NCBI GenBank assembly: GCA_017412265.1
Contig: JAFPYK010000288.1
Coordinates: 1-8,604, forward strand
Length of the DNA stretch: 8,604 bases
Origin: Lachnospiraceae bacterium
GTDB lineage: Bacteria; Bacillota; Clostridia; Lachnospirales; Lachnospiraceae
Direction of reading: 5' to 3'
Shown here: piece after piece, positions 1-5,417 of the stretch
Position numbering within the stretch: the first letter of the stretch is position 1
Layout of the letters: every line of letters starts with the position of its first letter
Made by a program: the position numbers and the translations under genes
Notes under the pieces: model-generated
Told to the model about the DNA's origin: nothing
Seen by the model: only the letters and a program-made list of their open reading frames with translations
Databases searched by the model: none

Positions 1-1221
1 TACATCGTGGATGAGTCCAAGGGGACAGAGGATGATCCTTATGTCATCGTCTGCCAGGAGCCGGTGGAATACACGATGGCCTGGATGGAGAAGCTGCTGA
101 AGACGAAGGAAGAGGAGATTCCGGACGCGGAGACGGAGACCGAGAGTGAGTCGGAGACCGAGACGGAGACCGAAACCGAGACGGAGACGGAATCCGAGTC
201 GGAATCGGAATCTGAGCCTGATGAGACCCACGCGCAGACGCTGCCGCATCCGACCACGAAGCAGCGCGCCGGAGTGATCAAGACCGATATGGGCCAGTGC
301 TGGGCGATCTTCCAGGTGCGTGAAGAGAACGCGCTGGACGGAGAGGTCCTGAAGCAGTGGGGGATGACATTTACCCGCGAGGACGATGACAGTATCTCGT
401 TTACGATCTTCGAGCCGGACCATATCTATCTTCCGCCGGAGGAAGAGACCTCGGAGGACCCGTGGGAGGATGATTCCTCCGGGTATACGGCCGAGGAGAT
501 CGCGCAGATGAAGAGTGACCTCCAGAAGAAGATCCGGGATCTGGACCTGAAGCAGAGGCTGGACAAGGTGGAACTCGAGCGGATGCAGAATGAACTGGAG
601 ACCGGCGAGATCCGCGCAGAGATGGACGGCCGGGTGATGACGGTGCTGGACGAGGAGACCGCCCGCATGGAGAATCAGCCGCTGATCATGGTTTCTGCCG
701 GCGGCGGCTACCTTGTGGAGGCTTCGGTCGGCGAATTCAACCGTGACTCGGTTCATATCGGCGACATGGTGATGATCAATTCCTGGGAGACCGGCGAGAG
801 CGGCATGGGCACCGTGGAAGCGGTCTCAGACGTGCCGACGGAGAACGGCGGCTACTGGGGCGACGGCAACAATAACATCTCGAATTATGGCGTGACCATC
901 CGCATCGAGGATCAGATGAATCTGCGGGAGTACGAGATGGTGTCGGTTTCCTTCGTGAACCAGGCGCAGCAGGGCGAGACGGGTGTCTACCTGGAGAATC
1001 CGTTCCTGCGTGAGGAGAACGGGCGCAGCTATGTCTTCGTCAAGGGCGAGGACGGGCTGCTGGAGAAGCGGTATGTCGCGACCGGCAAGTCGGTCTGGGG
1101 CTCTTACACGCAGATCCTTAATGGCCTGACGATGGAAGATAAGATTGCATTTCCGTACGGACGGAGCGTGCGCGAAGGGGCGAAGACCCAGGACGCAGAT
1201 ATCTCCGAGCTGTACCAGTAA
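1..1221 (+). CDS. HlyD/MacA-type membrane-fusion (adaptor) subunit of an ABC exporter, 5' partial
   Basis: This is the 3' part of an adaptor gene. The frame is open from base 1 (Tyr-Ile-Val-Asp-Glu), so the true start lies upstream. Numbering residues from the GTG at base 7, residues 42-70 are a strict Glu-Thr/Ser alternation. Residues about 161-200 form a charged heptad helix typical of the adaptor hairpin. They are followed by a barrel-sandwich (lipoyl-like) half-motif, G-E-I-R-A-E-M-D-G-R-V (200-210), then beta-rich sequence. Adaptors of this family bridge a MacB-type permease and the cell-envelope exterior. The permease gene starts 15 nt after the stop, so the two are almost certainly co-transcribed. 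The signal anchor and first lipoyl half must lie upstream. The substrate cannot be inferred; peptide or antibiotic export are the usual guesses for this family. The acidic tract is low-complexity and is probably a flexible linker. Confidence 0.85.
   Translation, partial: YIVDESKGTEDDPYVIVCQEPVEYTMAWMEKLLKTKEEEIPDAETETESESETETETETETETESESESESEPDETHAQTLPHPTTKQRAGVIKTDMGQCWAIFQVREENALDGEVLKQWGMTFTREDDDSISFTIFEPDHIYLPPEEETSEDPWEDDSSGYTAEEIAQMKSDLQKKIRDLDLKQRLDKVELERMQNELETGEIRAEMDGRVMTVLDEETARMENQPLIMVSAGGGYLVEASVGEFNRDSVHIGDMVMINSWETGESGMGTVEAVSDVPTENGGYWGDGNNNISNYGVTIRIEDQMNLREYEMVSVSFVNQAQQGETGVYLENPFLREENGRSYVFVKGEDGLLEKRYVATGKSVWGSYTQILNGLTMEDKIAFPYGRSVREGAKTQDADISELYQ
130..216 (+). repeat. 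Low-complexity Glu-Thr/Ser coding tract
   Basis: The tract encodes 29 alternating residues, Glu followed by Thr or Ser, from imperfect GAG/GAA and ACG/ACC/TCG/TCC/AGT dipeptide units. The mixed codons mean the amino-acid pattern is more regular than the DNA. That argues for selection on the protein (an acidic flexible linker), although slippage may have expanded it. It lies inside the adaptor gene, between the N-terminal section and the coiled-coil hairpin. Confidence 0.95.
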
Positions 1222-1236
1222 GAGGAGGGAGAGAGT

Positions 1237-2499
1237 ATGAAAGAGAATATCCGGCTTTCCTTCCAGGGCATCTGGCAGCATAAGATGCGGTCCTTCCTGA
1301 CGATGCTGGGCATCATCATCGGCATCGCCTCGATCATCACGATCGTCTCGACGATCAAGGGCACCAACGAGCAGATCAAGCAGAACCTGATCGGCGCGGG
1401 CAACAACGCGGTGGTCGTCTCGGTATTCCAGAATGATTATCAGATGGAGTTCGAGTGGACGCAGGTCCCGGAGGGGATCAAGCCGGTCACGGAAGTGATG
1501 CGCAACTACCTGTCGCATATGGACGGGGCTGCGGACGCGAGCCTCTTCACGAGCCGCAATTACACGGAGGGCGTGTATTACAAGAATACCGCGTTTAACG
1601 GAGGCATCTACGGGATTGACTCGCATTACATGGACATCTACGGCTACGAGGTGATTTACGGCCGCGGCTTTACCGCGGATGATTACAGCCGCTGCTCCAA
1701 GAATGTGATCCTGGACCAGAAGGCCGCGTCCAGCATCTTCTCGGGCGGGAACCCGCTGGGCCAGGTGCTGGAGATCAAGGGCGAGCCTTATACGGTCATC
1801 GGCGTTGTCTCGATGCGCTCGGACTTCCAGCCGGTCATCGAGTCGATGCAGGATTATTACATGTATGCGCAGACCAACGGCGGCAACCTGTTTATCACCA
1901 ATGCGGCCTGGTCCGTCATCTACAAGTACGATGAGCCCTACAGCGTGGCCATCCAGGCGAAAAGCACGGATGACATGGCAAAGGTGTCTCAGAAGGCAGG
2001 AGAGGTGCTGACGGCCAATCTCATTCCCAGAGAGCTTCAGGAGGGCCAGCAGATCTCCTACAAGGGGCGCAACCTGATGGAGGACGCGCAGCAGCTTCAG
2101 CAGATCACCAATTCCACCAGCCAGCAGCTGATCTGGATCGCCAGCATCTCGCTTCTGGTCGGCGGTATCGGCGTCATGAACATCATGCTGGTGTCGGTCA
2201 CGGAGCGCACGCGTGAGATCGGCCTGAAGAAGGCCATCGGAGCGAGACGCAGCCGGATCCTCGGGCAGTTCCTGACCGAGGCTTCGGTGCTCACGACGAT
2301 CGGCGGCCTGCTCGGCGTCGGCGGAGGCATCGTTATGGCCAAGCTGATATCCAGCTTTATGGGGATACCGACGGCAGTCAGTATGCCCGCGATCATCGCG
2401 GCAACGGCGTTCTCGATGATCATCGGCCTCGTCTTCGGCCTGCTTCCCGCGGTGAAGGCTTCGAAGCTGAATCCGATCGAGGCGCTCCGGAGAGAGTAA
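1237..2499 (+). CDS. MacB/FtsX-family ABC transporter permease
   Basis: This 420-residue inner-membrane permease has the classic MacB-PCD plus FtsX layout. TM1 (about 20-40) follows a short basic N-terminus (W-Q-H-K-M-R-S-F-L-T). A large extracytoplasmic domain covers about 41-297. Three C-terminal helices lie at about 298-321, 350-372 and 386-404. The cytoplasmic loop E-R-T-R-E-I-G-L-K-K-A-I-G-A (323-336) is the hallmark ATPase-coupling segment, and the end P-I-E-A-L-R is the family signature. The length is normal for a stand-alone permease without a fused ATPase domain. The ATG is preceded by AGAGGAGGGAGAG, a strong ribosome site, 15 nt after the adaptor stop. The protein would work with that adaptor and with an ATPase that is absent here, presumably encoded upstream of base 1. 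These families couple ATP hydrolysis to mechanical transmission across the membrane. The substrate is unknown. Confidence 0.95.
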   Translation: MKENIRLSFQGIWQHKMRSFLTMLGIIIGIASIITIVSTIKGTNEQIKQNLIGAGNNAVVVSVFQNDYQMEFEWTQVPEGIKPVTEVMRNYLSHMDGAADASLFTSRNYTEGVYYKNTAFNGGIYGIDSHYMDIYGYEVIYGRGFTADDYSRCSKNVILDQKAASSIFSGGNPLGQVLEIKGEPYTVIGVVSMRSDFQPVIESMQDYYMYAQTNGGNLFITNAAWSVIYKYDEPYSVAIQAKSTDDMAKVSQKAGEVLTANLIPRELQEGQQISYKGRNLMEDAQQLQQITNSTSQQLIWIASISLLVGGIGVMNIMLVSVTERTREIGLKKAIGARRSRILGQFLTEASVLTTIGGLLGVGGGIVMAKLISSFMGIPTAVSMPAIIAATAFSMIIGLVFGLLPAVKASKLNPIEALRRE

Positions 2500-2530
2500 A
2501 TCACAAATATCCGGCAGGCAGTATATACGG

Positions 2531-2558
2531 CCCGCCGCTGTGGAGACATGGCGGCGGG
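2531..2558 (+). terminator. GC-rich hairpin after the exporter operon
   Basis: CCCGCCGC (2531-2538) and GCGGCGGG (2551-2558) form a perfect 8-bp stem with a 12-nt loop, about 31 nt after the permease stop. Weaker pairing continues outside. No U-run follows (GTCTGTATG), so this may be a weak or factor-assisted terminator, or a 3'-end stabiliser, rather than a canonical intrinsic terminator. Confidence 0.45.
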
Positions 2559-2600
2559 CTGTCTGTATGTCCGGGAAATGAAATATCATCAGGATATATT

Positions 2601-2629
2601 TTGCACATTTGACTTTGATCTGATATGAT
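2601..2629 (+). promoter_or_regulatory. Predicted sigma-A promoter, extended -10
   Basis: TTGCAC (2601-2606), a 17-nt spacer and TATGAT (2624-2629) form the boxes. The -10 is preceded by TGA, giving the extended form TGATATGAT. The -35 match is modest (first three bases). The in-frame ATG at 2625 lies inside the -10 box and so cannot start the protein. This supports the ATG at 2703. Confidence 0.65.
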
Positions 2630-2663
2630 AAGAGATGAATCTAGACTTTGGTCCGGATATCTT

Positions 2664-2680
2664 GCCTCCCGCCGGGAGGC
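2664..2680 (+). promoter_or_regulatory. 5' UTR hairpin just ahead of the ribosome site
   Basis: GCCTCCC (2664-2670), the triloop GCC, and GGGAGGC (2674-2680) form a perfect 7-bp hairpin, 10 nt upstream of the Shine-Dalgarno site AGGGAG (2691-2696). The left arm, CCTCCC, is also complementary to that ribosome site (GGGAG), so an alternative fold could mask it. Whether it regulates translation is inference. Confidence 0.45.
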
Positions 2681-2702
2681 GGTGACAGTAAGGGAGACAG
2701 AG

Positions 2703-3497
2703 ATGAAACAGAAGAAAAACACGAATTGGGTCATGCTGGTATTCGGTATTCTGCTCACGATCATCGGTGTGTACATGCTGATGGAGTACGGCAACTATAT
2801 GCTGTCCGGCAAATCGACGGATATCAATATGGTTGTGGCCGCGGGCAATATCGAGGACTATAAGGGCCAGAGAATGAGCGTGGAAGTTGACGCGGTGATT
2901 GAGCAGTTCGCGGAGACGACGCATAAATGGAACGGTATTACGACAGGCAAGGACAAGCATTTTGTGGTCTGGCTGGATGACGGTTCGATGATCGCGGTGG
3001 GCGTTCCCGGCAAGAAGGCGAAGCCCGTGGAGGACCTGGTCGAGCAGACCTGGGATTATATCAACGGCACGACGAACGAGCTGACGAAGGACAAGGTGCA
3101 CCTCGAGGGCACGCTTGAGACCGTGGGCGGCGAGCTGAAGAAGTATTATGATGAGTGCCTGACGGCGGTCGGCGTGGACGGGACGAACTTCGCGGTTCAC
3201 TATTACCAGATCGACTGCACGTCTTCGAGAACGGCGCTGGTCCTTGAGACCGTGGCCTGCCTCGCGATCGGTGTGCTTCTGGTGGTAGTCTTCTTCGTGA
3301 GTCGCAAGAAACCTGCGGAGCAGGCGGTTTCGGAGATCCCTGCGGCAGCGGCAGCTCCGGCAGCAGCCGATGATCCCTATGTGCAGTCATTTGCCAAGGA
3401 TGCGGCGACCGAGGCGGAGGTGGCCGAGAGCGGCTACGATGATCCGTTTGCCGGCATGCGCGGTGACGATGCGCAGGGGACGGACGCGCAGGGATGA
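2703..3497 (+). CDS. Two-transmembrane protein of unknown function
   Basis: I do not recognise a named family with confidence. The protein has 264 residues. A basic N-terminus (M-K-Q-K-K) leads into TM1 (about 9-27). A soluble domain of about 150 residues follows, with mixed beta character (K-D-K-H-F-V-V-W-L-D-D-G and V-H-L-E-G-T-L-E). TM2 is at about 178-199, followed by S-R-K-K. The C-terminal tail of about 60 residues is Ala/Pro/Asp-rich and repeats a D-D-P-Y / D-D-P-F element. By the positive-inside rule the middle domain is outside and the tail in the cytosol. ATG 2703 is chosen because AGGGAG lies 6 nt upstream and the earlier in-frame ATG overlaps the promoter. Its stop overlaps the next start (ATGA), so the two proteins are probably made in a coupled ratio. 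Similar hypothetical proteins seem common in Lachnospiraceae, but that is from memory. Confidence 0.8.
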   Translation: MKQKKNTNWVMLVFGILLTIIGVYMLMEYGNYMLSGKSTDINMVVAAGNIEDYKGQRMSVEVDAVIEQFAETTHKWNGITTGKDKHFVVWLDDGSMIAVGVPGKKAKPVEDLVEQTWDYINGTTNELTKDKVHLEGTLETVGGELKKYYDECLTAVGVDGTNFAVHYYQIDCTSSRTALVLETVACLAIGVLLVVVFFVSRKKPAEQAVSEIPAAAAAPAAADDPYVQSFAKDAATEAEVAESGYDDPFAGMRGDDAQGTDAQG

Positions 3498-4159
3498 TTC
3501 CGGTGTATCTGCTCCTCGCGGAGAGTGTGCTTGAAGAGGAGCGGGAGATGATCCTTCGGGCCGCGAGGGAGCTTCCAGCGGTGTTTCCGGGGTGCGAGGT
3601 GCGTGTCGCGGGACAGCGGAGCCGGGTGCGGTACGCGGTGCCGGACGTGGAGGCGGTTCTTGAGAAAGTTCCGATGGAGGACGGCAAGCGCGACGCGAGC
3701 CTTCTGATGCGGCTGCTGGTCGCGGATACGAGAAGGCTGGATCCTGCGGGGATCTGGCTGCTTTTCCTCGGGGATGACCTGCGGCTGTCGAGCCTGAGGC
3801 TTTCGTGGTGCTTCGGGGCCGCGAGTACCGGGAAACGTGTGAGCGTGCAGAGCTTCGCGAGGTTCCGGGGGCTTACGGAGGAGGAACGCTTCTTCTGCCT
3901 GCGGCGGACGCTGCGGCATGAGATCGGGCATATGTGCGGCATGGCCGCAGACCGGAACAGGGCCGGAGTCGTGGAGGACCACGGTCCGCACTGCAGCCGG
4001 CCGGGCTGTTCGATGCGCCAGACGGGGACGCTCGAGAAGCTTCTCGCGGCGAGAGCGCAGGAGGAAGGCAGGGAAGACTGCTTCTGCCCGGACTGCCGGG
4101 CGGATTACCGGAGATTTGTGAAGAAAACCGAAGAGATGAAGAAGAAGGGCACGGAGTGA
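3494..4159 (+). CDS. Metzincin-like zinc metalloprotease related to archaemetzincin (peptidase M54-like)
   Basis: This 221-residue protein has no signal peptide and is probably cytosolic. The zinc motif H-E-I-G-H-M-C-G lies at 142-149: His142, Glu143 and His146. A third-ligand-plus-structural-zinc block follows: H-C-x4-C-x-M (His166, Cys167, Cys172, Met174 as the candidate Met-turn), then a C-P-D-C pair (Cys198/Cys201). Archaemetzincins carry HExxHxxGxxHC-x4-C-x-M-x17-CxxC. Here the gap between the Gly and the His-Cys is 16 residues instead of 2, and the last spacer is also longer. Upstream sequence fits the family too (L-G-D-D-L, then W-C-F-G-A-A, then S-V-Q-S-F-A-R-F). ATG 3494 overlaps the previous stop; GTG 3503 has a better-spaced AGGG and is an alternative start. 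Archaemetzincin substrates in bacteria are unknown. The assignment to the metzincin fold is fairly secure, the exact family less so. Confidence 0.75.
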   Translation: MIPVYLLLAESVLEEEREMILRAARELPAVFPGCEVRVAGQRSRVRYAVPDVEAVLEKVPMEDGKRDASLLMRLLVADTRRLDPAGIWLLFLGDDLRLSSLRLSWCFGAASTGKRVSVQSFARFRGLTEEERFFCLRRTLRHEIGHMCGMAADRNRAGVVEDHGPHCSRPGCSMRQTGTLEKLLAARAQEEGREDCFCPDCRADYRRFVKKTEEMKKKGTE

Positions 4160-4173
4160 TCCGTGCCCTTCTT
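4142..4173. terminator. Bidirectional intrinsic terminator between convergent genes
   Basis: AAGAAGGGCACGGA (4142-4155) and TCCGTGCCCTTCTT (4160-4173) are exact reverse complements around a GTGA loop: a 14-bp perfect stem. The left arm is coding sequence for the last residues of the protease, and the loop holds its TGA stop. On the plus strand the stem ends in CTT then GTGTTT; on the minus strand the tract after the stem is also T-rich. The DegV stop is only 18 nt away, so the one hairpin serves both genes. Confidence 0.85.
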
Positions 4174-4191
4174 GTGTTTCGTGATATTCCG

Positions 4192-5037
4192 TTATTCCTC
4201 GATGAAGAGGACGCCCAGGCAGCGGGGACCGCAGTGCGAGGAGATCGTGCAGCCCGCGATGGTGTGGTGCACCTCTTTCGCACCGGAGAGTTCCTTCACG
4301 TATGCGGTCAGCTCCTCGACGACGGCGGGATCGATCTCGCCGGATTCGGTGAGGAAGATGTGGCCGGGGCGGATGGACTTGCCGGCCAGACGCTCGGAGA
4401 TGTACTGGCGGTAGACCTTCTCGGTGCGCCCGCGGTATTTCTTATAGATCATGAGCCGGCCGTCATGCATCTCGAGGGCGGGCTTGATCTTGAGCAGGTT
4501 CGCTCCGAGAGCGGCGACGCCTGTGCAGCGGCCGCCCTTCCACATGAATTCCAGGGTGTCAAGGACGAAGCTGGTGGAGACCTTGCCGGTGAGAGAGGTC
4601 AGGTGCGCGGCGATGTCCGCGGCGCTCATGCCCCGGTCGCGGCACTCGGCTCCTTCGATGGCCAGCAGGCCGATGCCCGTGGAGAGCATGCGGCTGTCCA
4701 CGAGATAGACGCCCTCCAGGTCCTGCGCGGCCAGACGCGCGGCGTTGAAGGAGTTCGACAGCTCGGAACTGATATCGAGGTGCACGATCTCATAGCCGGC
4801 CTCCAGGAGAGGACGGAAGAAATGCACAAAGTCCCGGGTGTTCGGCGCAGAGGTCTTCGGCAGGAGTCCGTCCTTGTGGTAGCGGGCGTACATGTCCGCG
4901 GGTGTAAACTGCAGGCCGTCCAGGAAGGACTCGTCTCCCAGCTGGATGGTGAGAGGAATGATACGGATATCGTAGCGGTCGATCAGGTCCTGAGAGAGGT
5001 CGACCGTGCTGTCTGCGGTGATGATCACTGGTTTCAT
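4192..5037 (-). CDS. DegV family fatty-acid-binding protein (FakB-like)
   Basis: This 281-residue protein has the normal DegV length. The start is set at M-K-P-V-I-I-T-A-D-S-T, the canonical DegV N-terminus, with GGGGG 8 nt upstream. An in-frame ATG 15 nt earlier has no ribosome site. Family landmarks are T-S-A-P (Thr62/Ser63), I-S-S-E-L-S (Ser90/Ser91), W-K-G-G-R and S-H-C-G-P (His268). In characterised FakB proteins equivalent residues hold the fatty-acid carboxylate. FakB presents the acyl chain to the FakA kinase, which makes acyl phosphate for phospholipid synthesis. Two usual motif positions differ: the SGT after the serine pair is S-N-S, and the GPG near the end is G-P-R. Many DegV paralogues exist per genome and no FakA is nearby, so ligand and pathway are inferred. 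It is monocistronic with its own promoter and shares a terminator with the convergent protease gene. Confidence 0.92.
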   Translation of the reverse strand: MKPVIITADSTVDLSQDLIDRYDIRIIPLTIQLGDESFLDGLQFTPADMYARYHKDGLLPKTSAPNTRDFVHFFRPLLEAGYEIVHLDISSELSNSFNAARLAAQDLEGVYLVDSRMLSTGIGLLAIEGAECRDRGMSAADIAAHLTSLTGKVSTSFVLDTLEFMWKGGRCTGVAALGANLLKIKPALEMHDGRLMIYKKYRGRTEKVYRQYISERLAGKSIRPGHIFLTESGEIDPAVVEELTAYVKELSGAKEVHHTIAGCTISSHCGPRCLGVLFIEE

Positions 5038-5074
5038 CGGAAAAGCCCCCATTCGTAAAGGTTCTTATAGCGTT

Positions 5075-5103
5075 ATTGTAGTCCCTTTTCTGCGGTTCGT
5101 CCA
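5075..5103 (-). promoter_or_regulatory. Predicted promoter of the DegV gene
   Basis: Read on the minus strand, TGGACG (5103-5098), a 17-nt spacer and TACAAT (5080-5075) match the sigma-A consensus at 4/6 and 5/6 positions. The transcript would start about 30 nt before the chosen ATG at 5037. Confidence 0.6.
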
Positions 5104-5165
5104 TAGAAAGAGGAAAAAAGCGCGGAATCGGGCATGAGCCGGCAGGGAGCGCAGCAAAATGTCCC

Positions 5166-5200
5166 GAAAAAGCAAAAGAGGCATCTCTAAGATGCCTCTT
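5166..5200 (-). terminator. Intrinsic terminator of tRNA-Val
   Basis: On the minus strand AAGAGGCATC, loop TTAGA and GATGCCTCTT form a perfect 10-bp stem (5200-5176), followed by TTGCTTTTT (5175-5167). It begins 3 nt after the tRNA 3' end. This is a textbook intrinsic terminator. Confidence 0.92.
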
Positions 5201-5202
5201 CG

Positions 5203-5275
5203 TGGAGCTAACAGGACTCGAACCTGTGACCCCTTACACGTCAAGCAAGTGCTCTCCCAGCTGAGCTATAACTCC
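5203..5275 (-). tRNA. tRNA-Val (anticodon GAC)
   Basis: The 73-nt cloverleaf reads on the minus strand: acceptor GGAGTTA/TAGCTCC with one T-G pair, D-stem GCTC/GAGC with loop AGCTGGGA, anticodon stem CTTGC/GTAAG with loop TTGACGT (anticodon GAC, valine GUC/GUU), variable loop GGGTC, and T-arm ACAGG-TTCGAGT-CCTGT. The discriminator base is A. The 3' CCA is not encoded (CG follows), so it must be added by tRNA nucleotidyltransferase. It is a single-gene unit with its own promoter and terminator. Confidence 0.97.
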
Positions 5276-5286
5276 ATGCGAGATAT

Positions 5287-5295
5287 AATATACCA
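5287..5295 (-). promoter_or_regulatory. Extended -10 promoter of tRNA-Val
   Basis: On the minus strand TGG-TATATT (5295-5287) is an extended -10 box about 11 nt before the mature tRNA 5' end. The -35 region (around TTCCAT) matches poorly. Just upstream it contains CATTTTCGG, which also occurs at the divergent macro-gene promoter. Confidence 0.6.
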
Positions 5296-5303
5296 CACTT
5301 CTC

Positions 5304-5350
5304 CCGAAAATGGAAGATACAATTTCAGAAAGATTTTTCCTCATTTTCGG
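5304..5350. repeat. Inverted 9-bp element shared by two divergent promoters
   Basis: CCGAAAATG (5304-5312) is the exact reverse complement of CATTTTCGG (5342-5350). In each promoter's own direction the order is CATTTTCGG, 7-8 nt, TGG, then TATAAT or TATATT. The arms sit at or next to the two -35 regions. This could be a shared regulator or upstream element, or coincidence between AT-rich promoter sequences. Confidence 0.5.
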
Positions 5351-5357
5351 AGGGATC

Positions 5358-5366
5358 TGGTATAAT
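5358..5366 (+). promoter_or_regulatory. Extended -10 promoter of the macro-domain gene
   Basis: TGG-TATAAT is a perfect extended -10. No good -35 is found at 17 nt (TCCTCA), which is common for extended -10 promoters. The transcript would start near 5373, about 45 nt before the ATG, and run divergently from tRNA-Val. Confidence 0.75.
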
Positions 5367-5417
5367 TTATAGAAATGGGGACTGTGCGAAGAATATTGTT
5401 GGAACGGAGGAAATGAT

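Noticed and set aside
39..281. Ser-Asp/Ser-Val repeat protein on the minus strand
   Set aside because: It is the mirror of the Glu-Thr/Ser tract in the adaptor gene, with no ribosome site of its own.
826..2589. 587-codon minus-strand reading frame opposite the adaptor and permease
   Set aside because: It lies antisense to two clearly recognisable genes, has His/Arg/Asp-rich composition typical of GC-rich antisense frames, and has no matching family features.
2625..2702. Upstream ATG that would extend the two-TM protein by 26 residues
   Set aside because: The ATG sits inside the predicted -10 box and lacks a ribosome site; ATG 2703 has AGGGAG at ideal spacing.
3934..5058. 374-codon plus-strand frame spanning the protease end and DegV
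   Set aside because: It overlaps the protease, runs through a strong terminator and is antisense to DegV, which has all family motifs.
5203..5275. tRNA gene as an attachment site for an integrated element
   Set aside because: No integrase, phage gene or direct repeat of the tRNA 3' end is seen on either side within the window.
5159..5365. 68-codon plus-strand frame containing G-A-N-R-T-R-T-C-D
   Set aside because: This is the familiar false translation of the complement of a tRNA gene; tRNA-Val lies there on the minus strand.
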